Below, piece after piece: positions 10,863 through 20,639 of a DNA stretch of 64,000 nucleotides. The notes below the pieces were generated by a model, which saw nothing but the letters and a program-made list of their open reading frames with translations, was not told the DNA's origin and searched no databases. The translations under genes were made by a program, and so were the position numbers. Every line of letters begins with the position of its first letter. The stretch's first letter is position 1. The stretch spans positions 46,147,771 to 46,211,770 of the forward strand of contig NC_132881.1 in assembly GCF_030463535.1 (NCBI RefSeq), read 5' to 3'. The DNA comes from Salminus brasiliensis. Lineage: Eukaryota > Chordata > Actinopteri > Characiformes > Bryconidae.

Positions 10863-12454
10863 TTGAACGAGGGGGCAGTGAGTACACACACCCAGAGCGC
10901 TGGGCAGCCAACTCCAGCGCCCGGGGAGCAGAGAGGGTAAAGGGCCTTGCTCAAGGGCCCAACAGTGGCAGCTTGCCGAGCCCGGGAATCGAACCCACAA
11001 CCCTGTTATAAATAGCTCGGAGCCACCACTGCCACTTGGACCTTCACTGACACCCTGCAGCCCTACAACTGTGGCCTTTACTCTTTCTACTTGATTACAT
11101 TATCTGTCTATATGTCTGTCCATCTGTCCGTCTGTCCATCTATCCGTCTGTCCATCTATCCATCTGTCTGTATCTCTCTATAGACAGACACAGATTGTGT
11201 CTCCATTTGTGCCGTTGTTACATTTTGACATAATTTAAACCTTACATTGTGTTCAAATTTTATGATGAATGGACTAATAGAAATGCTCCAAAAGTGGAAT
11301 TAAACATTTTTACATGGACTTCAATTAAAGGTGAAGGTTTTTTCCTGCTCCTGTAAAGCTGACATTTTGGAATGACCACAATTACATCGTCTCTTGTCAA
11401 ATTGTTCAGTTCAGTTCATTTTCCTGCCATTCTTACAACAGTTCAAAAACATCCTTTTGGATAAAATAACAAAATAATGCCTCCAAACCTAATGTTTAGG
11501 ATTAAGATGTTCTATATTTAATGCCATTTTAAATGTCTAGAATTACGTGAAGCTTAGCCTATTATTACACCACTAGATTTATATTGTTAAGGCATTTTTA
11601 GAATGATTTTGTAACCGAAAAGTCCAAATAAAAGTTAAATAAGAATATTAATGTTTATTCATTTATGTATACATTTTTTAATTTTTTATTTATTCAGTTA
11701 TATTAGCTGCGGATTATTGATTATTTTAAAATTCCAGTATCTATTGAGTGGGACCCCAACAGAGACCTGTTTTCCCTTCATTTATGTAGTAAAGGCATAG
11801 ACAAGTTCATTTGCACGCTGATATGATATGAATTCTACTACTGTAGTAGAACACGTGCCTCCATGGTTCACAAAGACTGTGCTGTGTGAAATCTGGTGTT
11901 GATGTCTGTGTTGCAGCTGTTCAGAATAAATGAAGCGAATCAGTTGATGCAGTATGACCAGTGCCTGACGAAGGGACCAGATGGCTCTGCTGTCATCATC
12001 ACACACTGCAATATGAATGAACACACTGAATGGAGGTATTTTAAGGTAGGTTGGAGCCTCCAGATAAAATATGTTGTTTTGCACATCGGTTTTAATAAAT
12101 GGATTTGGGAAAATGAACAGTAGATGTTTGATAAATCAGCCACTTATTTTAGAAAATATCAAAAATCAGTTCTATGATGACCATGCATCTTTAGCTTACA
12201 CTCTTACATTGAACACCTGCAGGTTAGTAATTCTGTCTTGAACCATTGAATCCTAAAATCATCACTGTTCTCATTTTACTACAATCAGCTTATATATTTT
12301 TTTTCTACTCTTCCAGGATCTACATCGGTTTACACACATACCGACAGGGAAATGCCTAGACCGCTCAGATGTCTTGCACAAAGTTTTCATCTCTGACTGT
12401 GACAACAGCAAGAGCACTCAGAAATGGGAAATGAACAACATCATGGCGGTCTGA
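1097..12454 (+). CDS. galnt7: Polypeptide N-acetylgalactosaminyltransferase 7, 3' exons (5' end outside window)
   Basis: Golgi type II membrane enzyme of the GT27 family. It transfers GalNAc from UDP-GalNAc to Ser/Thr of mucin-type glycoproteins; the T7 subtype is known to prefer substrates already carrying GalNAc. Exons read from frame and splice sites: 1097-1263, 2236-2366, 2865-2944, 4267-4449 or 4702-4884 (duplicated exon), 7666-7783, 8857-8979, 9335-9553, 10617-10715, 11917-12045, 12317-12454 (stop TGA). All junctions keep phase. Using one duplicated exon gives about 462 residues; human GALNT7 has about 657, so roughly 195 N-terminal residues (cytoplasmic tail, membrane anchor, stem) lie upstream. 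Visible motifs: [13 protein letters not shown], the metal-binding DxH in YLDAHCEV, the Gal/GalNAc-T motif with [15 protein letters not shown], the metal-ligand His in CSRVGHIYR, then a C-terminal ricin-type lectin domain with CLTK, HCN..EW and CD..QKW repeats. The donor after 8979 (GTTGGC) is weak. Identity rests on near-complete agreement with remembered GALNT7 and on synteny with hmgb2, scrg1 and hand2. Confidence 0.96.
1291..1760. mobile_element. Non-autonomous DNA transposon (CTATATGTCCAAA type), full-length copy
   Basis: Starts CTATATGTCCAAATGTTTGT and ends ACTTTTGTCCATATAG, forming imperfect inverted ends about 28 bp long. The interior closely matches 34911-35448 (for example GCTGCCTAATGCCAGGCGTG and AGCATTGAGCTGTGGAGCAG). 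No transposase ORF. Confidence 0.8.
1855..2100. mobile_element. Partial, reverse-oriented copy of the CTATATGTCCAAA transposon
   Basis: Begins CTATGGACAAAAGTATTGGG, the reverse complement of the right end of the 1291-1760 element. Shares the TTGTTTCTTCTGAAATCAAG and AGCATTGCTGTGAGGATT blocks. A (CAT)n run follows at about 2095-2120. Confidence 0.7.
2203..2230. repeat. TC-rich microsatellite forming a polypyrimidine tract
   Basis: TCTCTC run directly before the acceptor at 2235, so it doubles as the polypyrimidine tract of that galnt7 exon. Confidence 0.8.
3054..3900. mobile_element. Non-autonomous DNA transposon (GAGCACTTTATTAGGAAC ends)
   Basis: Left end GCTGAGCACTTTATTAGGAA and right end TCCTAATGAAGTGCTCGCTC are inverted. 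The interior contains GGGTAGGGCCTCCTTTTGCT and TGGATTCCACAAGATGTTGG, familiar from a widespread fish repeat. No intact transposase. Confidence 0.75.
4267..4449 (+). CDS. galnt7: galnt7 duplicated exon, copy A
   Basis: A 183-nt exon between TTTGCAG and CG|GTAAAC. It starts by completing an Arg codon and ends leaving two bases (CG), so it joins exon 2865-2944 upstream and exon 7666-7783 downstream in frame. It encodes [20 protein letters not shown] followed by a GGDEDG stretch, [16 protein letters not shown] and KTEPYR. This lies between the DxH metal site and the WGGE motif in the catalytic domain. Its first half looks more like mammalian GALNT7 than copy B does. Confidence 0.9.
4493..4555. 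repeat. CT microsatellite between the duplicated galnt7 exons
   Basis: (CT)n with interspersed TTTC, 44 nt after the donor of exon copy A, inside the 252-nt intron separating the two copies. Confidence 0.9.
4702..4884 (+). CDS. galnt7: galnt7 duplicated exon, copy B
   Basis: A second 183-nt exon, 252 nt after copy A, with acceptor CCTTTAG and donor CG|GTAATT and the same phase at both ends. It encodes [40 protein letters not shown] and a distinct [14 protein letters not shown] end. By hand alignment it differs from copy A at about 14 of 61 residues, with no stop or frameshift, so both copies look maintained. Because the length is a multiple of three and phases match, use of either copy, or even both, keeps the frame. 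Confidence 0.9.
5345..5384. repeat. (ATT)n microsatellite
   Basis: Thirteen or so ATT units in the galnt7 intron. Confidence 0.9.
5640..5850 (+). mobile_element. SINE-like element, copy 1 (GGAGTCCGARAGARCACAATT family)
   Basis: Shares CAGCATCCGGAGTCCGAAAG, ACACAATTGGCCCTGCTCT, GATGCTGGCCAGCACAGGCA and TATCGGAGGAG with the reverse copy at 14771-15075. The head GGCTCCGTGGTCTACTGCTG resembles a tRNA-derived A box. It explains the spurious 134-codon ORF here. Confidence 0.6.
6855..7135. repeat. Interspersed repeat, copy 1 (GGGCTTAATGATGGTAAATC family)
   Basis: The segment 6978-7135 matches 45288-45430 closely: GGGCTTAATGATGGTAAATC, a CTG/ATG trinucleotide run, GAGTTGAACACATCCTCCA, then GAGCTCTGTTCTTCAGACTA. 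The element type is unknown. Confidence 0.65.
8458..8524. repeat. (TTA/TTG)n microsatellite
   Basis: Compound trinucleotide run in the galnt7 intron. Confidence 0.85.
8590..8790 (+). repeat. Dispersed short repeat family R1, copy 1
   Basis: Contains AAATAGAAATACTCTAAAAT, ATTGACTTCCATTGAAGGTG, TGGAGATACAAGGTTTTAT and CTCCTGTAAAGTGGCTGTTT. The same ordered blocks recur near 11215, 34820, 48000, 50865, 60835, 62790 and 63180. Confidence 0.6.
9729..10033 (-). mobile_element. tRNA-derived SINE, copy 1
   Basis: On the minus strand it begins GTGGTGGCTCAGTGGTTAGA (A box) and carries GTTGTGGGTTCGATTCCCGG (B box), followed by a tRNA-unrelated body and a TTTACC-repeat tail. The RNA polymerase III promoter boxes are clear. 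Nearly identical to the copy at 10747-11031. Confidence 0.85.
10747..11031 (-). mobile_element. tRNA-derived SINE, copy 2 with internal (AC)n
   Basis: Same body and B box as copy 1 and the same orientation, with an expanded AC run at 10826-10860 and a decayed A-box end. It starts 31 bp after the galnt7 exon 10617-10715. Confidence 0.85.
11102..11173. repeat. Degenerate TCTG/TCCA tetranucleotide tract
   Basis: Alternating TCTG, TCCA and TCCG units in the galnt7 intron. Confidence 0.8.
11215..11395 (+). repeat. Dispersed short repeat family R1, copy 2
   Basis: TTTTATGATGAATGGACTAA, TAGAAATGCTCCAAAAGTGG, ACATGGACTTCAATTAAAGG and CTCCTGTAAAGCTGACATTT match the family order. Confidence 0.6.
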
Positions 12455-13430
12455 GTCCAAAACTGATGACAAACACAAATGCTGACTCTCCTCCTGATGT
12501 TAACAGCACCAGCTGTTCAAAGTGTAAATACATCTGATGGAGACGTTTTACATTTTAGATAATCTCCAGTAATGACTCGGAGCTCCTATCATGAACTCAG
12601 CATTTTTTATGTTTATTTTTATTTTATTTTTTCTCCTCCATCACAGATTATGTTTACAGGTTATGTCTCCGTCTTCATGCTGCTATATGGGCTTTGTCTA
12701 GGGTTTTTTTGTTGGTTTGTTTGTTTTATTTTGCTTGAGGGTCTTTTCTGACTGCAGCATGATACGGAGAAGGTGCACATGTGCAAATATGACAGTTCTA
12801 AAACCACTGTTTTAACTCCTCGCTGCTCCGTTATAAAGCTTTTAGTCTGCTTTACTTTCAAGAACTATGGATTGCTACCACTTGAGAATTTCTTCTTTTT
12901 TTGTTGTTTTTTTTAATACTAAATAACACTGGACATTCATCATGTTTTGAGAGGACTTGCCACTCAAATACTGTGGTCTTTGGCACAGTGGAACTTCAAA
13001 TCTGAAAACTGCATTTTTTTCATGAAGTATGAGAAATCGCTGGGGATGAAATTAACTGGGAAAAGGGTTGGAGGCTAAGGGTAAACAAAAAAAAATGAGG
13101 GTATATATTTATTTTTTTCTATTGTCTGCTTGGTAACGGAAATGTTTACTTGTGTATGTGAAAACTGATGATTTCAATCTAATAAGAATCACTGGACAAT
13201 GCTATTGTCAATGGCCAAATATCAGTTATCCTAATGAAGAGATGCAAAGGTATGTATTGTGGGCAAAAAATAACTGCAGTGTATGCTATTTTTTGTACAA
13301 TGTAAATACAATCATTTCTAACTGAACATTTTGAGACACAGTGAGCCTCCTTATGAAGGTGTAAATATCTAACTTATGAAGTTATGTTGGCACTGTTTTC
13401 TCAAGAGAATAAATTGAACCTTTCTACCAG
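12455..13430 (+). other. galnt7: galnt7 3' UTR
   Basis: Sequence from the stop codon to just past the first strong AATAAA. It is AT-rich with several T runs and has no long ORF. The end is inferred from the polyadenylation signal, not from transcript data. Confidence 0.65.
13408..13413 (+). terminator. galnt7: galnt7 polyadenylation signal AATAAA
   Basis: Canonical AATAAA about 950 nt after the stop, followed by GT/T-rich sequence. It is the first convincing hexamer in the 3' region. Confidence 0.6.
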
Positions 13431-13494
13431 TTTGCAGCCATTGTAAACCGTCATGAGTTCTGAGTCATGATTATTTCAATCTAAAGTCAATTCA

Positions 13495-13870
13495 AATCAG
13501 CTTTATTGTTATTATACTAAAGCAGGGTTGTACAGTAGTGCAGGTGTCATTTAAGTGTTAGGCTATTATTTAGGTGCAGAAATAGTTAGGACAATAGACA
13601 ATGACATGGACAATAAGTACAAGGACCATAAATACATATGTGTGCATGAAGGCTGGGTGATTAATATGCAAACTAAGTTACTATACAGTTATATTTGTGT
13701 GTGTGTAAATGGACGAGTACAGGAAGTTCAGGTGTGTATGCTGAGGTAGACCAAACCTAGTGTAGAGTGCAGTAATGACTGTAGTAGCTAGTGCTCAGGT
13801 AGAGAGAATAGTACACAGTTCAGATACAGGAGAGAGTTAAAGTGCAAAGTGTGTGCAATCCCTGAGCTGG
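13495..13870 (+). repeat. Interspersed repeat starting AATTCAAATCAGCTTTATTG
   Basis: The head resembles the AAATCAAATTTTATTTGTCA repeat at 38376 and a common fish repeat type. Its body encodes nothing convincing. It lies directly after galnt7. Confidence 0.45.
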
Positions 13871-14349
13871 TGGAGCTCAGTGTGGGTATGATGTTAATTA
13901 AATCAGACTTATGTTGATTTTTGCAGCTTAAGAATCATACTGATGCTCCACTGACTGGAAGAGGGAATAATGACTTTGGTGGAGCTGCAGGAGGAGAATC
14001 TCTCCAGAACTGCTGTGTAACGTCATATTAGTGTAAAATCCTGTAGTGTTACTCTACCACCTCAGCCCTCATGCTTCTGCACCTTCAGATGCTGCTTCTG
14101 GAGCTCTCAGCTTGTCCAGAAATGCATGTGTACTGCTGTCCGTGATGCAGCGCTCAAAGCGTGATTTGTATTTACTGCAGTGGATTAAAAATGTTTTTTC
14201 TCCCCACCTGTAGGGGGAGCCCAGGACAAGAAATACAAGTTCTAACACAATGCTGACTTTTCAGATGGGTGGGTATGATGTATTCCATAGAATTCTGTTT
14301 TTCATTTTTTTATTTAATTTAGAAATATTGTAATAAAATTCTAAACTAA

Positions 14350-14745
14350 AGTGGACGCCATACAGTGCCATGAAAAATGTATTTCGCCCTTCCTGATTCT
14401 CATTTTTCGTATATATGTAATCCTAAATGGATTCAGATCTTCATGGTCTTACTAGGAGAACATGAGGAATTACTGTTTTAATGGCCGTTTCATATATTGA
14501 AGGTAAAGGTTCAGCCATATGAAAGCGTAGTTGCCCCAGTGTAAACGTAATGCCTGCTTGTGCCACTTTTAGCAGCAGCAACTGCAACCAAATGCGTTGT
14601 ATAACTGAAGATGGGGCTTTCACATCACTGTGGAGTCTTTCTTTACTCAGTGTTGCTTTAATTTGGCCACATTGGAGGGTTTCCCAGCATGAACTGGACT
14701 TTGACAAGGCTGCATAATCACTACTACACTTTCATTCTGTTTATT
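14350..14745 (+). mobile_element. Short DNA transposon (CAGTGCCATGAAAAATGTAT type), copy 1
   Basis: The end CAGTGCCATGAAAAATGTAT and the TGCCCCAGTG, TTTAGCAGCAGCAACTGCAA interior resemble a common teleost non-autonomous hAT-like element; related blocks recur at 25795-26310 and, reversed, at 17060-17345. Confidence 0.5.
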
Positions 14746-14770
14746 TTCAGAAGTCATTCAGACCACTGCC

Positions 14771-15075
14771 TTACTGTGTAACACAATGTGTTTATCCCCT
14801 TTGTTTTTCTCCCAATTTGGTTCTGTCAAAGAACCCACCCGTCCGTAGCTACCCCTTAACACACATCTCCTCCAATACATATGAGGCCTGCCACTCCCTC
14901 TTTTCATCACCGGGAAGACGACCCGCTTAGAGGAAAGGGCTTGGTACCCAGCTCCTACCAACAGACTCCTGCGCTGGCCAACATCGCTTAAGAAAGACCA
15001 GGGGAGAGAGCACGGCTAATTGTGCTCTCTCGGACTCCAGTCGCTAATGGCAAAGCAGCATGGCTCAGGATTTGA
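14771..15075 (-). mobile_element. SINE-like element, copy 2 (GGAGTCCGARAGARCACAATT family)
   Basis: The reverse complement contains CTGGAGTCCGAGAGAGCACA, GATGTTGGCCAGCGCAGGAG and TATTGGAGGAG, matching 5640-5850. It is the longer copy. Confidence 0.6.
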
Positions 15076-15204
15076 ACTTTCTGGTAAAGCACAGAATTTG
15101 TTGTTTTGGCAATTATGGCAATTTGCTCTGCTCAGCTAAGCTTTCACATATTTTACCATCTATCACTCTACCACCATCATTTTTCTGACTGTTGCCATAT
15201 TGAT

Positions 15205-15725
15205 CTCATTACATTTACAATTAAGGCATTTAGCAGACGCTCTTCTCCAGAGTGACTTACAAAAGTGCTTTGCTATTTACCCAAGAAAAACCTCAGCTAG
15301 TTTAAATAGACTAAAATTCAAAGCTCCTCTAATCTTAGACTCTACTAAACACAAGTCAGTAAGGAGACCATAGTACTCTGCTATTCGCCTGAGTACTCTC
15401 AGAAGAGGAGGGTCTTCAGTCTGGGTTTGAGGACAGCGAGCGTTGGACTCTGCTGTTCGGACACCCAGGGGAAGCTCGTTCCACCACTTCGGTGCAGGAC
15501 AGTAAAAAGTCTGGACGCTCGTCTTCCGTGGATCTTAAAGGATGGCGGGTCGAGCCGAGCCGTACTTGAAGCTGGAAGGGCTCTCGGTGCAGATCGGCTT
15601 TTGACCATCGCCATCAAGTACGGAGGGGCTGACTGGTCCAGTCTTGGCTTTGTAGACCAGAGTCAGGGGTCTGAATCTGATGACCTGGGAAGCAGCTACA
15701 GGAAGCTGCAGTGAAGAGAGAACGC
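15205..15725 (+). repeat. Interspersed repeat with TTTAGCAGACGCTCTTCTCC head
   Basis: Begins ATTAAGGCATTTAGCAGACG, CTCTTCTCCAGAGTGACTTA, shared with shorter copies at 18270-18420 and 31365-31530. The GC-richer distal part, with an accidental ORF at 15427-15714, looks like a familiar fish repeat body, not a host gene. Confidence 0.6.
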
Positions 15726-16684
15726 AGCAGTGAATTCATTATAGAATTAGCTGCTCCCTGTTAATCTACAGAGCATTATTCCAAAAGGCTCGTAAGCGGT
15801 CATTACAGTGTTGTTGTTTTTTAGCTAATGTTAAACAAGCCTTTATGTTACTCTTACTGGTTTCCCCCCTGCAACTCTTGCATGGACACCATTTTTGTCC
15901 TCTTTCTTTTTAATGGTGGAATCACTCTTGCCTCAGATAAGGTCAGGTTTTTGGCCTGCAGTGTCCTAAATGTCCTAAATGAGTGGGTTTATTAGTGCCT
16001 CCCCAGATTAGTCGTTGCTGCACAGTTGGGTTTAGTTGACTGTAGAAAGCATGGACTCTAGTTCCATTCTCTTCTGTCCTACAGAAATTAAGACAAAACT
16101 GTCCACCATGTTGTCAAATTTGCAACCAGTGAAGCTAGAAGTGGAGCTAGACTCACCTGCTTATGTGCTACATCCACCCCGTGTCCCAAACCGTCTTCAT
16201 TGAGTTAGCAGAGCGGATTTCCCCCCGGATTCCCAGTTTGTCGGTAAGTGGACACTCTGAAAGTAAAAGTGAAGCTCGTGTAAGATCCTCTACAGCTCAG
16301 CTCCTCAATGTAATTATCAGAGTGGGCGCCATGCAGATCCTGCAGAGGGCCGGTCTCTTCCAGCCAAGCCTGTCTGTCAATCACTTCATTCCTAAGTGTA
16401 GCCCCGCCTTCTTGCGATAGAGAAGAGTAAGGATTAAAACTGATTTCAGTGGGGAAATGAAAAATGGGCCAATATTAGCACAGGGAAACCCAACAATTTG
16501 GAGACACTGGAGATGGAAAGGCAGTTTAGAGGAGGGAAAGGAGATGGAAAATGGGCCGTTTTGTCATTGGAGCGTGACAACAGTGATGGGTGGAGCTTCA
16601 CATCATACTGGAACCAGTTAGCAGAGGCGGTAAACCTGTGGTTGCTTCACTTTTCCATGTTTTTTAATAGGTCACTGACAAAGG
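15726..16684. other. Intergenic sequence, nothing recognised
   Basis: No conserved exon, repeat end or motif was recognised in this stretch between galnt7 and hmgb2. Confidence 0.4.
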
Positions 16685-17060
16685 TGTCAAAAGTATTCAC
16701 ATCCATATCTCAGGCAGAAGTGAGTGGAGATACTAGGGTTTAAAAAACTTCTATAGAAGCTGAAGCATCAACTTAAGCTTTTTACTCCAGTAAAAGTGTA
16801 AAAGTACTGGTTTCAGAACCACTTCAAGTAGAAAAGTAAAAGTAATGGAAGGAAAACAAAGGCCGAAAGCTTAGGCCGCGCCACAGGGGTCTGTAGTGCA
16901 CTAGTTTTTAGACTGTATGGAGGAGAAAGTTCAGATAATTGGGTGAAAATGTGAGAAGTAGAAGTAAAAAGTCTGAAAAATAAACAATTACTCCAGTAAA
17001 GTTTAGATACTTAAGTAAGGTAATGAAGTATTTGTACTTTGTTACTTGACACCTCCGCTC
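16685..17060. mobile_element. AGTAAAAGTAAAAGTAC-type fish MITE
   Basis: Contains TACTCCAGTAAAAGTGTAAA and ends AGTATTTGTACTTTGTTACT, TGACACCTCCG, the typical ends of a common fish hAT-like MITE. Confidence 0.6.
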
Positions 17061-17345
17061 ACTGAAATCCCAAATGACTTTGTAACTCTTACCAACCTTT
17101 TTGCACTGCTTGTTAAGCTGACTTCACATTCCTGGAAGGGTTTTAGGTGATGTTTAGATTATACTGGTCTGGTAGTATTTAAGCCAAAGTGAGGCCAGTT
17201 TAATTGATCCCAATTATCAACGAGGTTTTGTTAGATACTTGGTTAAATAAGGGGGCAATTACCTTTTACCTTTTCTGGTTTGTTTTATCATTTGATCCAT
17301 CTTTTAATAAAAGAAACATCCATTTAAAACATTATTCTGTGTAGA
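17060..17345 (-). mobile_element. CAGTGCCATG-type DNA transposon, reverse partial copy
   Basis: GGGGGCAATTACCTTTTACC and CCAGTTTAATTGATCCCAAT correspond in reverse to GGTAAATGCCCCCTTACCTA and CAAAATTAAATTGTCAATTG at about 25970-26030. Confidence 0.5.
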
Positions 17346-17809
17346 TTTTGATGAAATATTAAATGACAAATATGCAAACTCCCACCAGGTTGCTGCTTAT
17401 AGCCAGGGGTGCTGTATGCTAAAGGTCTATGACTGACTGGGCCCCTAAGAAATGTATTAATTGAGTATTTTGTTAGTTGTAAGAGTTGTGGGGCCCAGAT
17501 AATATCTTTTCACGGGGCCCATAATCCCTGGCAGCTTTAGGTGAAAGGTGAGAGCTTCCTAGTCTAGACCAGAGGTTCTTAACTCTGGTCTTTATGACCC
17601 TCTGCTCTACAGTTTTAAACTTTGTCCTGACCTGATTCAGCTTGTGAAGGCTTTACATGCCGGATCATGAGTTCTAAATCAAGGGATGCTTGAAAAGGTA
17701 CGGCCTAGTATGGTCCCAAAGATTAGATCTGAGAAAAACTGATGAGATTACCTTAAACAATATCATCTTTTTAAAAATGACACTTAAAAAACTCAAGCAG
17801 AACCATCTC

Positions 17810-18200
17810 TGGTTGAAGGGTGTCTAGATAGTCCATTCAGTGGGTTCTGTCAAGAGGTGGATATCAGGTCTTGTGGGGTGTTTCTGGTATGCAGTAGTAC
17901 CTACAAAAGGTGCTTCAAGACAGGAGAACCAGTGAACCAATGACAGGGCCATGGACGCCTAATGCTCATTGATGCTGTCTATGGAGGCCCCACCCACCTC
18001 ACAACATGCAGGACTTGGCTATGCCTTAAAAGATCTGCTGCTAACATCTTGGTGCCAGATACCACAGGACACCTTCAGAGGTCTTGTGGAGTCCATGCCT
18101 TAAATGCTCAGATCTGTTTTGATGTGCAACATAAGGGGGACCTAATCAATATTAGTCATTAATAACAGGCATTCATGTTATGGCTGATAGCACCGCCTAC
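17810..18200 (+). mobile_element. CATAACATTA-type DNA transposon, partial copy 1
   Basis: Shares GGTCTTGTGGGGTGTTTCTG, CCTACAAAAGGTGCTTCAAG, CCAGATACCACAGGACACCT with 38740-39000, and ends GTTATGGCTGATAGCA like the end near 42025. Confidence 0.65.
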
Positions 18201-18269
18201 TTAAGCTCAACCTTTCATGTTGTGCAACTAATAAATCCAGATATTAAATATCAAAGCTGAAATGCAGTT

Positions 18270-18420
18270 AAATTTACATTAAGGCACTTAGCAGACACTC
18301 TTCTCCAAAATAACTAACAGCAGTGCTTCTCCAAATCCACAAGAGAGGTCAAGCTTAGATACAACTAGTCCCCATGGAGACCACAATGCTCAACATACAC
18401 TACACTGTTAGGTTGGCAAT
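18270..18420 (+). repeat. Short copy of the TTTAGCAGACGCTC repeat
   Basis: CATTAAGGCACTTAGCAGAC followed by ACTCTTCTCC matches the head of 15205-15725. Confidence 0.5.
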
Positions 18421-18861
18421 GCCTGAATTTAACTTCACATTTTAAAGTATGGTAAAACAGGCCACTCTGAAGTAAAAGGTACTGTGGTTCAGCATTTCCT
18501 TTGCATGTAGGACAGCTACACATTCCAGCACAGTAGCTCACCAGTTACAGCAAAGGCCCATGCTAGTTTAGGCAGACCAACTGGTCCTTCACTTGCAGTA
18601 CTATAAACAAAACCAGCATCTGGACAGGTTGTGTCTTGTAGGTAAAAACAGTGAATTTCTACTGTTTTATGATCGCCCAATTCTTCACTCTTCCAGCCCC
18701 TTTCCTGCTAATACACACTACAGACAAGCATGAATCCATCACCACTACTATAACCGATGGCTTCTATAGATCATCAGTCATGTTGAAGAGTTCAGGAATT
18801 GTAAGTATATGACCAAACACTAGTTTAATAAAAACCCCAATTTAATCATAATATACAAAGT

Positions 18862-18867
18862 TTTATT
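18862..18867 (-). terminator. hmgb2: hmgb2 polyadenylation signal (AATAAA on minus strand)
   Basis: TTTATT on the plus strand about 330 nt beyond the hmgb2 stop. The interval 18868-19193 is AT-rich and would be the 3' UTR. Chosen as the best hexamer within a plausible distance. Confidence 0.5.
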
Positions 18868-19193
18868 ATAAAAATTGTCTACACAAATTTAAAGCTCAAC
18901 ATCTAAAAAAAAAAATTGAGACTTAAACTACATAACATTGTTCCTCATTTTCCTTACAATGGCAGTGGAAACAATTTGTTGGATATAGAGAGAAACCACA
19001 GCTATCAAACAAAAGAAAGCAGTGCTTAAGAAACAAGAACAGCTGATAAATTTACAAAACAGTACATGACCTCAATATGTATTTGATCTATACACATTCC
19101 TGTACATGTTTTGAAAATATTCAAATGCTAAAAAAATAAAACGCATTTCACATTGTTCTGAAAAAACAATTCAGCTCAAGTTTCCTGACAGGT

Positions 19194-20639
19194 TTAATCA
19201 TCATCGTCATCATCATCATCCTCATCCTCTTCATCGTCTTCCTCCTCTTCATCGTCGTCATCGTCATCATCTGTGGCTTCTGCCTTTTTGCCTGCTGGCC
19301 GGCCAGGGCCGCCCTTCTTCGCACCGTCGGCCTTTGCGCCCTTGGCGCGATATGCAGCGACATCCTTTAAAAAGGACAAAGCGCACTCATTAAACTCAAG
19401 CTACATCAAAGGCAAGCGAACACCAATGCATTAGAACCGCACGGATCGTTACCTTCTCGTATTTCTCCTTCAGCTTTAAGGCCTTCTGCTCATATGGGGA
19501 CTTCTCTTTGGAGGACAGTTTGGACCACATGTCTCCAAGCTTCTTTGCAATGTCACCGATGGAGATTCCTGGGTTGTCACCCTTCACCTTGGGGCGATGG
19601 TCCGAGCAGAAAACGAAGAAAGCTGATCTGCAGAAAGAAAGTGTGTAAATACCAACAAACTAAAGAGCCTTTGATATTCAGAGGATTAGCCCATGCACTT
19701 ACGGTGGCCTCTTTGGCGCATTTGGGTCCTTCTTTTTCTTTCCTTTCTTGGCACCTTTGGGTGGCACGTAGTTTTTCATCTCGCGGTCATAGCGAACCTT
19801 GTCGGTCTTGGCCATCTCCTCAAACTTGGTTTTCTCTTTGGGGGACATGGTCTGCAAAACATAACACTGGTTAGACACCCTGCAGTTCACCACAGCCCAG
19901 CATACACCGCCACTCTGATTAGGCCCCGCCCCTTCTTATGACACCCCACATGGCCCTACCCACATCTGACGTAGACTTACTCTAGCCCCGCCCCTTTTAC
20001 AACCAACCCCCACAGGGGGAGGGGAAAACTCTTTCAACCCTTCAAAACATGTTCCGTGTGAAGCAGAGCTGGGAAACATTCATGCAAATGAATCGGTACA
20101 AATGATTCACTCATTTGAGAGTCGAATCCAACATTAAATATACAGTGTTCCAACTCCAAATAGAGCTAGTTTATCCCAAGAGCTTTAGCTGAAGATTAGG
20201 AGTCACTCAAACAAAAGATTAAGCAAAGGAGTTAAATGAATCAAGCAACTCATGAGTCGAATCACAAGCTTATAAAGAGCCGAGTCGTGAGGATTTAAAT
20301 TGTAAATTTGTAATTAGAATATTTTAAATCGATTATTTCGATTAATCGAATATTTAAAGTGATCCAAAACAGATTTTATGGCAGTTCGAAACAAACGAAT
20401 CAGGAGTCAGACGAACGATTCAGTCACTTGATTCAGTTTATTATATTATGAGCTTTAAATGATAAAATTATTAAAAAACTGTAAGAACTCACCTTCCATC
20501 TCTCAGCACACTTCTTGGAAAACTCTGCAAAATTGACGGAAGTTCCCGGGTGCTTCTTCTTGTGCTCTTCCCGGCAGGTCTGCACGAAAAAGGCGTAGGA
20601 GGAGGTCTTTCCTCTCGGCTTGTTCGGATCTTTACCCAT
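19194..20639 (-). CDS. hmgb2: High mobility group protein B2
   Basis: Nuclear non-histone chromatin protein that bends DNA through two HMG boxes and assists transcription, recombination and repair. Coding exons on the minus strand: 20639-20493, 19851-19703, 19627-19453, 19364-19194, all with GT-AG ends and matching phases; 213 residues, compared with about 209 in human HMGB2. Box A starts [20 protein letters not shown], box B starts [20 protein letters not shown], then a basic linker and an acidic C-tail of 25 consecutive Asp/Glu. The redox cysteines of the family are present at 22, 44 and 106. The start ATG sits in a strong context (GCCGCCATGG). The B2 assignment over B1 rests mainly on synteny between galnt7 and scrg1; which teleost duplicate (2a or 2b) cannot be decided here. 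It is convergent with galnt7. Confidence 0.95.

Noticed and set aside
15427-15714. 95-codon ORF in GC-richer DNA between galnt7 and hmgb2
   Set aside because: Lies within an interspersed repeat that also appears, shortened, at 18270 and 31365; no host gene similarity recognised.
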